A DNA stretch of 64,000 bases from Algibacter amylolyticus (GTDB taxonomy: Bacteria; Bacteroidota; Bacteroidia; Flavobacteriales; Flavobacteriaceae): assembly GCF_014202225.1 (NCBI RefSeq), contig NZ_JACHGE010000003.1, forward strand, positions 383,233 through 447,232, read 5' to 3'. Each line of letters starts with the position of its first letter. Position 1 is the first letter of the stretch. Made by a program: the position numbers and the translations under genes. This document shows, one piece after another, positions 41,815 through 50,251 of this stretch. The notes under the pieces were generated by a model that had not been told where the DNA came from, ran no database searches, and was given only the letters and a program-made list of their open reading frames with translations.

Positions 41815-42897
41815 CTACATTTTTTGGTATAAAGCTTTCAACTTTTGTTTATTCATAGTTTTTTTCCAATTTTTACCAAGCGCGTTTTCCCAAAGCGGTT
41901 CTAGACCCAAGGCAACATCAATCATAATATCGAATTCGCTATCGCTTAAATCGGCACAAATGCCAGTTGGTAGTGTAATGTTATGTTTGGCTTTCATTTG
42001 TTTAAAAACCTTAACACCTTCTGGATAAAATTCTTCTAAATGATCAAAAACAATACAATTCCCAATACCGTGTTTAGTACCTAGTAAATAAGATAAACCA
42101 TAACTCATAGCGTGGGCAACACCTACTTGAGAATATGCAATACTCATTCCTCCATGCCACGAGGCCATCATTAATTTTTCTTGAGACTCCGTGTCTGAAA
42201 GACTATCACTTAAAAATATTTCATTACACAACTCCAAGGCCATTTGCCCATAAGTTTCACTAAAGGTATTTAAATACGTACCGGTTAAAGATTCTATGCA
42301 ATGTACATAACAATCCATACCTGTGTAAAACCATTGATCTTTTGCAACGTCTTTAGTCAATTCTGAATCTAAAATAACTTGATCAAAAGGTGTGTAATCT
42401 GAATTTATACCTAATTTTTTATCTGGTCCGGTAAGTACCGTAGTTCTTGAAACTTCGGCTCCTGTTCCAGAAATTGTTGGAATACCCACATGATATATAG
42501 CAGGATTTTTTACTAAATCCCAACCTTGATAATCGGCTGCACCACCATCATTAGTAATCATGATAGAAACTGCTTTTGCTAAATCTAATAAGGTACCTCC
42601 TCCAATACCAATAATACCAGAAGGACGCTGTTTAGATTGTAATATAATATCTTCAACAAGGGCATCAACTTGAGATGTTTTAGGTTCTTCTTTTGCTGAA
42701 ACAAAAATTATTCTATCGTCATAAGACAATGATATTCTTGAAGTAATCCATGGATTGCTTTTAAATACATCATCTATTAAAAAAATGAAAGGCGCATGAA
42801 GTCCAAGACGTTTTGGGGCCAAAATATCATTTAATTGATTAAAACCACCTCTGCCAAACATAACTTTTGGCACCATTGGAAAGTTCTTATAAGTCAT
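41815..42897 (-). CDS. Iron-containing alcohol dehydrogenase, KdnB-like (Kdo 8-oxidase)
   Basis: 360-residue group III Fe-type dehydrogenase. 'FGRGGFNQLNDIL' starts the protein, 'IIGIGGGTLLDLAKAVSIM' is the NAD(P)-binding GGGS-like motif, and 'MDCYVHCIESL' with 'VGVAHAMSYGLSYLLGTKHGIGN' supplies the metal-binding Asp and histidines. The sequence resembles KdnB, which in Shewanella oxidises Kdo at C8 as the first step to 8-amino-3,8-dideoxy-Kdo. Location in one operon with kdsB (Kdo cytidylyltransferase) supports this. The partner aminotransferase KdnA is not in the window, so the pathway is incomplete here and I withhold the symbol. Confidence 0.78.
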   Translation of the reverse strand: MTYKNFPMVPKVMFGRGGFNQLNDILAPKRLGLHAPFIFLIDDVFKSNPWITSRISLSYDDRIIFVSAKEEPKTSQVDALVEDIILQSKQRPSGIIGIGGGTLLDLAKAVSIMITNDGGAADYQGWDLVKNPAIYHVGIPTISGTGAEVSRTTVLTGPDKKLGINSDYTPFDQVILDSELTKDVAKDQWFYTGMDCYVHCIESLTGTYLNTFSETYGQMALELCNEIFLSDSLSDTESQEKLMMASWHGGMSIAYSQVGVAHAMSYGLSYLLGTKHGIGNCIVFDHLEEFYPEGVKVFKQMKAKHNITLPTGICADLSDSEFDIMIDVALGLEPLWENALGKNWKKTMNKQKLKALYQKM

Positions 42898-42942
42898 TTA
42901 TTTAATTTCTTTATAAAAGGTAAAAATACCATTATTTATTTT

Positions 42943-43560
42943 CTATTGGTTTAAATACTGCTGAAATTTCTCTGAAAAAAGTCCAACATGGTAACCATCT
43001 ATTAAAGCATGATTAACATTTATAGCTACGTTAATCATTAATTCATTGTCTACCTCTGATATTTTACTAAAAGCAATTTTAGGTACTGATTCAATTTCCC
43101 CTGAAACAGGCTCCTTGTGTCCGGTAAAATTTAGCCACGGCATTGCAGAACAATGAATACAATTTAGTCCATTTTTAGGAGGAAACAGATCGTTAGAATT
43201 TTTAACGCGTTCTTTTTCTGCTTCCAAATTATCAAGAAATGTACCAAGATTTTCATTATAATCAATAAACGAAAAAGCAATTGTTTTATCCTCCCTCATA
43301 ATTGTTGAAGAAGCATGAATAACATCGTGCTCTACTACATTCCCGTTCTCGATTCTGTATTTAAAATTCTCAACCTCATTTATGGCTCGCATGCAAGCAT
43401 GCAAATACTTTCCGAAAAAAGATATTCCTTTTTCTTTAGAAAAATAATACGCTTTAGTAACGTTAAAAGGAATTACTAATCCAAAATAAGGATCTGTTAA
43501 AGCAGAAAAATGTTCGTAATGCTGCTTTCTGTTCCAAGTATTTACATCAATAATCTTCAT
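42943..43560 (-). CDS. Chloramphenicol-acetyltransferase-like O-acyltransferase
   Basis: 205-residue CAT-fold protein. It has the CAT start pattern 'IIDVNTWNRKQHYEHFSALTDPYFGLVIPFNVTKAYY' in outline and the active-site motif 'NVNHALIDGYHVGLFSEKFQQYL' near the C-terminus, in which His and Asp-Gly of HxxxDG are kept; the first His of the classical HHxxxDG is Asn. The gene is embedded between a HAD gene and the kdnB-like gene with 1- and 45-bp gaps, so a role in envelope sugar or lipid modification is as likely as drug acetylation. Resistance cannot be claimed from sequence alone. Confidence 0.84.
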   Translation of the reverse strand: MKIIDVNTWNRKQHYEHFSALTDPYFGLVIPFNVTKAYYFSKEKGISFFGKYLHACMRAINEVENFKYRIENGNVVEHDVIHASSTIMREDKTIAFSFIDYNENLGTFLDNLEAEKERVKNSNDLFPPKNGLNCIHCSAMPWLNFTGHKEPVSGEIESVPKIAFSKISEVDNELMINVAINVNHALIDGYHVGLFSEKFQQYLNQ

Positions 43561-43561
43561 A

Positions 43562-44266
43562 CTATTTAAGAATATTTAATACCTTATCTATTGAAGTTAA
43601 CGTTTTGTAAGCTTTACCATTTTTTTCGGCCTCGGTAACCTCTTCATGTGCCCAAGTGGTGTGAAACGGTACATGTATAGCATGGGCTTTAATATTTATT
43701 AATGGCAAAACATCAGATTTTAAGGAATTACCAATCATTAAAAACTCGGAAGGATTTATATCTAAATGATTCAATAGGTTGGAATAATTAGCTTCTTTTT
43801 TATCACTTAACACCTCGATATGATGAAAATAATCTGTTAACCCCGATTTTTCTAACTTGCGTTCCTGATCGAGTAAATCGCCCTTAGTTGCTAAAATTAA
43901 TCGGTACTTTTTTGATAAAGTTTTTAAGACTTCTTCCACCCCATCTAAAAGTTCGACAGGTTTATTAAGCATAACTTTTCCTATATTTAATATGGCTTCA
44001 ATGGTTTTTGTAGACACATTATAATTAGAAATCTCCAAAGCCGACTCGACCATTGATAGCGTAAAGGCTTTAACACCATAACCGTATAGCGGCAAATTAT
44101 CAATTTCCATTCTAAAAAGTTCTTGGTCTATTTTATTAACCGTTTCGTATTTAGATAACAGCTTTGCAAACTCTTTTTCGGCATCGCGAAAATAGGTTTC
44201 ATTTACCCAAAGCGTATCATCGGCATCAAAACCAATAACCTTAATGTTTTGGTAGTCTATTTCCAT
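43562..44266 (-). CDS. HAD-superfamily hydrolase
   Basis: 234-residue haloacid dehalogenase-type phosphatase. Motif I is 'GFDADDTLW' with Asp14/Asp16; motif II is around 'LILATKGD', motif III the conserved Lys in 'LSDKKEANY', and motif IV is near '[12 protein letters not shown]'. A C1-type helical cap lies between motifs I and II. It is too long and has the wrong cap for KdsC (Kdo-8-phosphate phosphatase, capless), despite sharing an operon with kdsB: its start overlaps the kdsB end by 10 bases and the CAT-like gene follows after one base. Its substrate is probably a sugar phosphate or nucleotide (inference). Confidence 0.86.
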   Translation of the reverse strand: MEIDYQNIKVIGFDADDTLWVNETYFRDAEKEFAKLLSKYETVNKIDQELFRMEIDNLPLYGYGVKAFTLSMVESALEISNYNVSTKTIEAILNIGKVMLNKPVELLDGVEEVLKTLSKKYRLILATKGDLLDQERKLEKSGLTDYFHHIEVLSDKKEANYSNLLNHLDINPSEFLMIGNSLKSDVLPLINIKAHAIHVPFHTTWAHEEVTEAEKNGKAYKTLTSIDKVLNILK

Positions 44267-44985
44267 AATTTAATTGCACGTTCTAAATCTTCGGGAGTAT
44301 CAATCTCAATGCCTTCAACATCTGTTTCCACCATTTTTATGCGCTTGCCATATTCTAGATATCGCAACTGTTCTAGCTTTTCTGAAGCCTCTAAAACTTG
44401 CATTGGTAGTTTATAAAAGTCTAAGATGGCTTGTTTTCTAAAGGCATAAACCCCTTTATGTTTATAATATTTAACAGCCACACTTTTATCTCTAGGAAAC
44501 GGTATTGGACTACGTGAAAAATATAATGCAAAGTCAGATTGATCGATAACCACTTTTACTGTATTTGGGTTATTAATCTCTTCGGTATTTGTAATGTGCA
44601 CCATTAAGGATGCAAGATCGACTTCTTGGTTAGCATCCACTTTAAAAACATCAATAAGTTTAATTAAAGACTCTTTATCGGTAAAAGGTTCATCGCCTTG
44701 AACATTAACTACAACATCAATATCCATGTTCTCTACAGCTTCGGCTATTCTGTCGCTGCCGCATTCATGTTCCTTTTTACTCATTATGACGTTACCTCCA
44801 ATACGCTCTATTTGTTTATAGATTATATCGCTATCGGTAACTACAAAAACATCATCGAATAACTTTGTGGCAACGGTAGCCTCATACGTTCGTTGAATAA
44901 CCGTTTTACCACCTAAATCTTGCATAAGTTTACCTGGAAAGCGCGATGCTGCATAGCGAGCAGGAATCATGGAAATAATTTTCAT
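44257..44985 (-). CDS. kdsB: 3-deoxy-manno-octulosonate cytidylyltransferase
   Basis: Activates Kdo (or 8-amino-Kdo) with CTP to CMP-Kdo for LPS inner-core synthesis; cytoplasmic. 242 residues. '[30 protein letters not shown]' in outline is the nucleotide-binding start; '[18 protein letters not shown]' carries the metal-binding Asp; '[12 protein letters not shown]' and '[16 protein letters not shown]' are the sugar-binding blocks. With a KdnB-like gene three genes downstream, this could be the Kdo8N-preferring variant. It is the first gene of the five-gene minus-strand operon, with a promoter-like box at 45044-45051. Confidence 0.95.
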   Translation of the reverse strand: MKIISMIPARYAASRFPGKLMQDLGGKTVIQRTYEATVATKLFDDVFVVTDSDIIYKQIERIGGNVIMSKKEHECGSDRIAEAVENMDIDVVVNVQGDEPFTDKESLIKLIDVFKVDANQEVDLASLMVHITNTEEINNPNTVKVVIDQSDFALYFSRSPIPFPRDKSVAVKYYKHKGVYAFRKQAILDFYKLPMQVLEASEKLEQLRYLEYGKRIKMVETDVEGIEIDTPEDLERAIKLWK

Positions 44986-45043
44986 CTATTAAGTTTACTG
45001 ATTTAAATTCTATAAAAACAATTAAAAATACTCATAGTAAGCT

Positions 45044-45051
45044 CAAAAATA
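45044..45051 (-). promoter_or_regulatory. Putative -7 box of the kdsB operon
   Basis: The minus strand reads TATTTTTG, matching TAnnTTTG, 58 bases before the kdsB ATG at 44985. Confidence 0.38.
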
Positions 45052-45068
45052 CTACAAATAAATAGAGT

Positions 45069-45635
45069 TTACACTTTTGAGGTTTTAAACTTTTTGTACA
45101 GCTTAAAAATTATAAATAAAATTACAATAACCAAAAAGACTGCTAGAAACGGTAAAAAAATGGAAACCACAGACATAACCACTGATGTTCCCGTTTCTAC
45201 TGTTGAAACTAAAGGGTTAGCAACACCTCCGGTGGTAACTGTTGATGCAAAACGTGCCGTACTTGATGTGCCTGCAACAGCTGCGGCTGTACCTCCGCCA
45301 GCAATAATGGCTAAGGCCCAGGTTATAACGGGACTTAAATCGGCCACAGTAGATAGCATAATCGCGGTGCCTGCAAGAGCTGCCAATGGCACAGCAATAC
45401 TATCTAACACATTATCTATGTAAGGAATAAAATAGGCAAAAACCTCTACTAGTGTTGCAGCACCTAGAGTAATTATAGCGGCAGTACTGCCTATCCATTG
45501 CCAAGATTCGTTGAGTTGCCATACATCAAAATAAGATGCCAAGCTTAGTGCAAAAAGAGGTAAAAAGACTCTAAAGCCTACGGATGCGGCTAAACCTACA
45601 CCTAAACAAATACTAATTATGGTTTCGAATGTCAT
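45069..45635 (-). CDS. DUF4126 membrane protein
   Basis: 188-residue inner-membrane protein with about five hydrophobic segments, including 'CLGVGLAASVGFRVFLPLFALSLASYF' (~10-36), 'IGSTAAIITLGAATLVEVFAYFI' (~47-70), 'TWALAIIAGGGTAAAVAGTSS' (~103-123) and the final 'FLPFLAVFLVIVILFIIFKLYKKF' (~160-183). The glycine/alanine-rich pattern and order match DUF4126, whose function is unknown. It stands between the kdsB operon and the RecD-like helicase, both on the same strand, with the structured element A upstream. Confidence 0.82.
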   Translation of the reverse strand: MTFETIISICLGVGLAASVGFRVFLPLFALSLASYFDVWQLNESWQWIGSTAAIITLGAATLVEVFAYFIPYIDNVLDSIAVPLAALAGTAIMLSTVADLSPVITWALAIIAGGGTAAAVAGTSSTARFASTVTTGGVANPLVSTVETGTSVVMSVVSIFLPFLAVFLVIVILFIIFKLYKKFKTSKV

Positions 45636-45807
45636 AGAAGAAGCGCCTAAATCTCCGTAAAGGATTTTTGTTTTTAATTAATAATTATTCAAAGTTACGT
45701 AAATTCTTGATTTTTGAAACTTTGGACGAAAATCTGAAAAGTCGAAACGAGAAGGAAAAAATGTAAAATGTTAGTGAACACTGCTATTTATATTAATGTT
45801 TAATGTT

Positions 45808-45909
45808 GGCGGATACCTGCGCCAGGGATAGAAAAGGAAAGCCCACAGCCCGACGTAGGAGGTGCGAGGACTTGTATTGGATAGCCCGACCCTTTGGGTG
45901 GCGCCCAAA
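45808..45909 (+). ncRNA. Structured intergenic element, copy A
   Basis: About 100 bases of GC-rich sequence in AT-rich surroundings, between the DUF4126 and RecD-like genes. It starts GGCGGATACCTGCGCCAGGG, continues with ATAGAAAAGG, and ends in GATAGCCCGACCC-TTT-GGGT then GGCGCCCAAAA. GCGCCA (45819-45824) can pair with TGGCGC (45899-45904) to close the element, and ACCC/GGGT forms a 3' hairpin. Copy B at 51452-51547 has the same arrangement with two compensatory changes. I recall similar sequences from other flavobacterial intergenic regions but know no named family. Whether it is transcribed is unknown; the strand given is that on which the shared motifs read. Confidence 0.6.
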
Positions 45910-45911
45910 AA

Positions 45912-47336
45912 TTATTCTTCGAAAAACTCGTCTTTAAACCCTATTAAATATAATTTTTCTTTGGCTCTGGTAACCGCTGTATATAACCAACGTAAATAAT
46001 CTTTATCGATGCCGTTTGGTAAATAAGGTTGCTCTACAAAAACAGTATCCCACTGGCCACCTTGCGATTTATGACACGTTATGGCGTATGAAAACTTAAC
46101 TTGTAAGGCGTTAAAATGTTTGTTGCTTTTTACTTTTAAAAACTTTTTATACTTGCTGGTTTCGTCCTCGAAATCTTTCATAACTTCTTGATACAGCCTA
46201 TTGGAATCCTCGTAAGGTAAGGACGGTGTTTCGGCATCGATAGTATCGAGCATTAAAACGGTTTCGAAGGGTGCCATTTTTGGGTAATCGACCATGCGTA
46301 TTTTTACCTCGGCAAACCGGAAGCCATATAACTCTTGTATGCCAAAAATTTCAAGCACTTCAATAATATCGCCATTGGCAATAAAACCGGCTTCGGTTGT
46401 GGGTTTTATCCAGAAATAGTTGTTTTTTACCACCATTAAATAATCGCCAGCGGTTAGCTCGTGCTCGTTAAATAAAATTCGGTTTCTAATTTGCTGGTTA
46501 TACAAATTAGCGCGTTTATTACTCCGTACTATAATTGCGGTTTCTTCTTTACCCAACTCGCTATAGGAGTCGTTTATAGCATCCATTATTTCGTAGCCAT
46601 CAACTAACCTTATAATATCTGCAAAACCCTTAATATCGAACTTAAAAGACTCGAAAAAGTTACTAGACAAGGTATCTCTTAATATAGTTGCATTTACCAA
46701 GATACCCGAATCTTGTTCTTGTCGTACTACTTCATCCAATTCCATTCTTGTGACTTCCTTGTCGTAGTTTAAGGCTAGTGTACGCTCATCCAAGGCTGGA
46801 CTAATATCTAATTTTACAGGAGGCAACTGTGCCGTATCTCCTATTAAAAGTAATTTACAGTTATGGCCACCATATACATATTGAATTAAATCGTCTAGTA
46901 ACGAGCCACTATCCATTTGTTTAGAATCTGTTGGAGTATCTGGAATCATAGATGCCTCATCTACTATAAAAATGGTGTTTTTATGCTTATTGGGCTGCAA
47001 AACAAACTTTACACCACCAGATTTTTCCTTTTTAGGAAAGTATATTTTTTTATGGATGGTAAAGGCTTCTTTTTTGGAATAATTAGAGATAACTTTAGCT
47101 GCTCTACCCGTTGGAGCCATTAATACCGCGCTTTTTTTTGCCTTCCATAAATTAGATACTATAGCGCCTACAATGGTTGTTTTTCCTGTACCTGCATAGC
47201 CTTTTAATAAATATAAGTCGTTTGAGTTTTTTGAAAAAATAAATTCTGCCAATTGCTGAAGGACAATATTTTGTTTAATCGTAGGTTGAAACGGAAACTG
47301 CTGTTTTATAAGGGAATAGAATTGAGATGCTGTCAT
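45912..47336 (-). CDS. RecD-like ATP-dependent DNA helicase
   Basis: 474-residue SF1 helicase of the RecD/Pif1-like type. Walker A is GYAGTGKT (46-53), Walker B 'IFIVDEASMI', further motifs are 'LLLIGDTAQLPPV' and the C-terminal UvrD-C2 block 'FSYAITCHKSQGGQWDTVFVE' followed by 'RWLYTAVTRAKEKLYLIGF'. It lacks the long N-terminal region of RecD2, so it is the compact single-gene form common in Bacteroidota. Probable function is DNA repair or recombination; no RecBC-like partner is adjacent. Element A begins three bases after its stop codon, on the far side of the gene end. Confidence 0.9.
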   Translation of the reverse strand: MTASQFYSLIKQQFPFQPTIKQNIVLQQLAEFIFSKNSNDLYLLKGYAGTGKTTIVGAIVSNLWKAKKSAVLMAPTGRAAKVISNYSKKEAFTIHKKIYFPKKEKSGGVKFVLQPNKHKNTIFIVDEASMIPDTPTDSKQMDSGSLLDDLIQYVYGGHNCKLLLIGDTAQLPPVKLDISPALDERTLALNYDKEVTRMELDEVVRQEQDSGILVNATILRDTLSSNFFESFKFDIKGFADIIRLVDGYEIMDAINDSYSELGKEETAIIVRSNKRANLYNQQIRNRILFNEHELTAGDYLMVVKNNYFWIKPTTEAGFIANGDIIEVLEIFGIQELYGFRFAEVKIRMVDYPKMAPFETVLMLDTIDAETPSLPYEDSNRLYQEVMKDFEDETSKYKKFLKVKSNKHFNALQVKFSYAITCHKSQGGQWDTVFVEQPYLPNGIDKDYLRWLYTAVTRAKEKLYLIGFKDEFFEE

Positions 47337-47417
47337 TAATGATTGTCCTAATTAAAAATTATTCAAATATAGAAATGATTTTTATGTCCTTAGGTTTTAA
47401 CGATTAAAAAAAAATTG

Positions 47418-47425
47418 TAGATTTG
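47418..47425 (+). promoter_or_regulatory. Putative -7 box for the 47462 gene unit
   Basis: TAGATTTG matches TAnnTTTG, 36 bases before the ATG at 47462; this is the start of the unit that ends with rsmD. Confidence 0.45.
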
Positions 47426-47461
47426 CTAAAACCATTAACGAATTTTTAATAAATAGATACT

Positions 47462-48196
47462 ATGACATTTTTCTTAATTGCATTAGCAGTGATTCTTGGT
47501 ACAATTGGCTTGGTAAAGTTAGTTGACAAATTTATCCCGTCTAAACTTAAACCTGTTTTGACTATAGCACTTTGGTTATTAATCGCCTTTTTAGGGTACC
47601 AAACTTATATGTCTATTTATGAGCCAATAAAATTTAACAAGGAAAAAAACAAACGCTATGCAGTTGTTATTGAAAGCTTAATTGATATTAGAGATGCTCA
47701 ATTAGCGCACAGACAAGTTACAGGGAAGTTTGCTAAAACTTTTGATGGCTTAATTAAATTTATTGACACAGCTGAATACACTTTAACACAACGTAGAGAT
47801 TCTAGTGTTATCGATAAAGAATTAACTAGAAGATATGGTGTAGATACTACAAAAGATATTGTTATTATCGATACTTTAGGTACTGTTCCTGTAAAAGATT
47901 CGTTATTTAAATCTTCTAACCGTTACAAAACAATGATGAACGTTCCTGTTGGTCAAGAAGGTGCTAAGTTTAAAATGGATGCTGGATTTGTTGAGCAAAA
48001 CAACATTAACATTCCAGTTTTTGAAGCTTCTGTAAAAAAGGATGTTTTATTATACGATCAAAACAGAGATTTAGTAATACAAGAAAACCAAATAATATCT
48101 GTTGACGGTGTTAATGGAGATGCATTAAAGGTTGGTTCTATGGACGAAGTTAAAACTGGTGGTAACTGGCCAAAAACTTATGGCGATAGCGAATAA
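47462..48196 (+). CDS. Conserved membrane-anchored hypothetical protein
   Basis: 244 residues with two N-terminal membrane helices ('FFLIALAVILGTIGLVKLV', ~3-21, and 'PVLTIALWLLIAFLGYQTYM', ~31-50). A soluble region follows, beginning with a helix (RYAVVIESLIDIRDAQLAHRQ) and carrying 'TGKFAKTFDGLIKFID', a pattern shared with pseudopilin-like small proteins. The rest is beta-rich. I do not recognise a function. Its last 17 bases overlap the DUF3822 start and rsmD follows, so the three are one transcript; conservation of this order in Flavobacteriia is my recollection, not shown by this sequence. Confidence 0.72.
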   Translation: MTFFLIALAVILGTIGLVKLVDKFIPSKLKPVLTIALWLLIAFLGYQTYMSIYEPIKFNKEKNKRYAVVIESLIDIRDAQLAHRQVTGKFAKTFDGLIKFIDTAEYTLTQRRDSSVIDKELTRRYGVDTTKDIVIIDTLGTVPVKDSLFKSSNRYKTMMNVPVGQEGAKFKMDAGFVEQNNINIPVFEASVKKDVLLYDQNRDLVIQENQIISVDGVNGDALKVGSMDEVKTGGNWPKTYGDSE

Positions 48197-49001
48197 TATT
48201 ACTAAAACAAATACTAATATAGAATTGTCCATTCAAATAAGCTTGAGTGGACTTTCTTTTTCTATACTAAATAGAGACTCCAAAACTATTGTGGTTTTTA
48301 AGTGCTATAATTTTGAAAAAAAATTAAACCCTATTGAAGTTTTAGATCAATTAAAGCAGCTATTTGCAAGAGAAACTGTTTTACAAGGACACTTCGGTAA
48401 TATTATTATTATTCATGATAACGACTTATCTACCCTTGTACCAAAATCACTATTTAATGAAAGTCATTTGGCAGATTATTTAAAGTTTAATTCTAAAATT
48501 TTAAAATCTGATTTTATAGCCTATGATACCATTAAAGAAAACAACAGCGTCAACGTATATGTACCTTACATAAATATTAATAATTACATTTACGATAAGT
48601 TTGGCGCCTTTACTTTTAAGCATGTTTCCACTATTCTAATAGAATCTATTCTACAAACAGAAAAAGAATCGAATACCACTAACATGTATGTTAATGTAGG
48701 CGACAATCATTTTGAAATTGTAGTAGTAAGTAACAGTAACCTACAACTATACAATAGGTTTTCGTACCATACTAAGGAAGATTTTATATATTACATTCTG
48801 TTTACGGCCGAACAACTAAATTTAAACCCAGAACATTTAAATTTAGTTTTACTTGGCGCTATAACCAAAGAAAACGATTTGTACCATATAGCCTATAAGT
48901 ACATTCGAAACATAACGTTTGGTGCAAGAAAAGAATCCTATAAATACCTTGGCAGCCAACCATCAAAATATTCTAATTTCACTTTACTAAATAGCTTTTA
49001 A
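48180..49001 (+). CDS. DUF3822 family protein
   Basis: 273 residues from an ATG at 48180 (MAIANNITKTN). The open frame extends to 48132 but this would overlap the upstream gene by 65 bases and lacks a family-like start, so I use 48180. The pattern of a first beta-rich actin-like half ('LSIQISLSGLSFSILNRDS') and second half with 'MYVNVGDNHFEIVVVSNSNLQLYNRFSYHTKEDFIYYILF' in outline is that of DUF3822, an ASKHA-like family of unknown function in Bacteroidota. It regularly precedes rsmD; here the stop TAA and the rsmD ATG share one base. Confidence 0.82.
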   Translation: MAIANNITKTNTNIELSIQISLSGLSFSILNRDSKTIVVFKCYNFEKKLNPIEVLDQLKQLFARETVLQGHFGNIIIIHDNDLSTLVPKSLFNESHLADYLKFNSKILKSDFIAYDTIKENNSVNVYVPYININNYIYDKFGAFTFKHVSTILIESILQTEKESNTTNMYVNVGDNHFEIVVVSNSNLQLYNRFSYHTKEDFIYYILFTAEQLNLNPEHLNLVLLGAITKENDLYHIAYKYIRNITFGARKESYKYLGSQPSKYSNFTLLNSF

Positions 49002-49540
49002 TGCGCATTATATCAGGTTTATACAAAAGTAGAAAAATAGTAGCACCAAAAAACCTTCCTGTACGCCCTACTACAGATATGGCCAAGGAATCACTATTTA
49101 ACATTATTAACAACCTGTATTATTTTGATGATATTTCGGTTTTAGATTTGTTTGCCGGCACCGGAAATATAAGCTACGAGTTTGCCTCTAGAGGCACCGA
49201 ACAAATTACTTGCGTAGACCAAGACTTTGGTTGTATTAAGTTTATAAACAAAACTGCCGAAGCTTTCGGTATGCCTATTCAAACTATTAAAAGCGATGTG
49301 TTTAAGTTTTTAGAAAAAGCAACCATACAAGCTAATATTATTTTTGCAGACCCGCCTTATAATTTCGAGTTAGAGCAGTTCTCTAAAATACCAGAATTCG
49401 TTTTTAAAAACAACTTATTATTAGAGGATGGTGTATTAATTGTAGAACATTCCAAGCACACTAATCTTTCTAGTTTAGAAAACTTCGCCTATTCAAAAAG
49501 CTATGGTGGCAATGTATTTAGTTTTTTCGAAAAAGGATAA
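49001..49540 (+). CDS. rsmD: 16S rRNA (guanine(966)-N2)-methyltransferase
   Basis: SAM-dependent methyltransferase that modifies G966 of 16S rRNA. 179 residues. 'MRIISGLYKSRKIVAPKNLPVRPTTDMAKESLF' in outline is the RsmD start, the SAM motif is LDLFAGTG (48-55), and the catalytic DPPY is at 117-120 (FADPPYNFE). The ATG overlaps the DUF3822 stop by one base, so translation is coupled. It is the last gene of the unit; no clear terminator follows, but a short GC-rich hairpin lies at 49594-49610. Confidence 0.93.
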   Translation: MRIISGLYKSRKIVAPKNLPVRPTTDMAKESLFNIINNLYYFDDISVLDLFAGTGNISYEFASRGTEQITCVDQDFGCIKFINKTAEAFGMPIQTIKSDVFKFLEKATIQANIIFADPPYNFELEQFSKIPEFVFKNNLLLEDGVLIVEHSKHTNLSSLENFAYSKSYGGNVFSFFEKG

Positions 49541-49593
49541 ACTAAATATATTTTTATAACCCGTTTTTTTTCAGTACATTAGAAGTCTCCTTA

Positions 49594-49610
49594 AGAGCCT
49601 CCCCGGCTCT
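49594..49610. repeat. Short GC-rich hairpin after rsmD
   Basis: AGAGCC (49594-49599), loop TCCCC, GGCTCT (49605-49610). A perfect 6-bp stem without a T-run. It may act as an mRNA 3' end or belong to a dispersed repeat. Confidence 0.4.
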
Positions 49611-49704
49611 ACACAAATTTCATCTCTCAAATAAAGGGCATACCTTTTTCTTGATATTGTTTATGGTTAATTGTTAATACTAACTTTTAAAACCATAAAT
49701 TAAA

Positions 49705-50217
49705 ATGAAAAAACTTTTTTTATTAGGGCTTGCACTCTATCTATTTGTTGCTTGCCAAGACAAACAGCAAACACGTTATTTCGAAAGTTCTCCAGAAATT
49801 GAAACCTTTAAGGCTAATATTAAAGCCTACGAATCTCAAGATTGGGAAACATGGAAAGCCAATTATGCAGATACTGCAAAAATTTATCATAATGCCAATA
49901 AACAAGCATCGCCAGAAGAAACCATGAATGGTATGATACAAACACTTTCCAATTTTTCTGAGTATAAATTATTAGATGATGCTACCGAAATTGAAATGAT
50001 AATAGATAAAGAGGGCAACACCTGGGTAAACTACTGGAACGGTTGGGCGGCTAAAGCAAAATTAACAGGTAAAACCATAACTGTGCCCATACATATAACA
50101 GCGCAATTTATAAATGGTAAAATAGTAAATGAATACGCCTATTACGATACTTCAAGTATGCGAGCAGCCATAGCAGAAGTAAAAGCTACTAGAGAAAGTA
50201 ATACCACAAATAAGTAA
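49705..50217 (+). CDS. SnoaL/NTF2-like lipoprotein
   Basis: 170 residues. 'MKKLFLLGLALYLFVACQDKQ' is a lipoprotein signal with the lipidated Cys17 in FVAC. The mature protein has a cone-shaped NTF2/SnoaL-type sequence: 'EIETFKANIKAYESQDWETWKANYADTAKIYHNA' in outline (helices and the 'W..Y' pattern), then strands 'TWVNYWNGWAAKAKLTGKTITVPIHITAQFINGKIVNEYAYYD'. Such domains bind small hydrophobic ligands or act as isomerases and hydrolases. It is followed after 34 bp by another secreted protein, so the two may form a pair. Confidence 0.82.
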   Translation: MKKLFLLGLALYLFVACQDKQQTRYFESSPEIETFKANIKAYESQDWETWKANYADTAKIYHNANKQASPEETMNGMIQTLSNFSEYKLLDDATEIEMIIDKEGNTWVNYWNGWAAKAKLTGKTITVPIHITAQFINGKIVNEYAYYDTSSMRAAIAEVKATRESNTTNK

Positions 50218-50251
50218 ATTTTAAGTTACCTAACCATTAAACACTAATAAT

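Noticed and set aside
42943..43560. Chloramphenicol resistance gene
   Set aside because: It has the CAT fold but an altered HHxxxDG motif and an envelope-operon context, so resistance cannot be supported.
43562..44266. KdsC Kdo-8-phosphate phosphatase
   Set aside because: The HAD protein has a helical cap and 234 residues; KdsC is capless and shorter.
45094..45423. 109-codon plus-strand frame
   Set aside because: It is the antisense shadow of the DUF4126 membrane protein gene.
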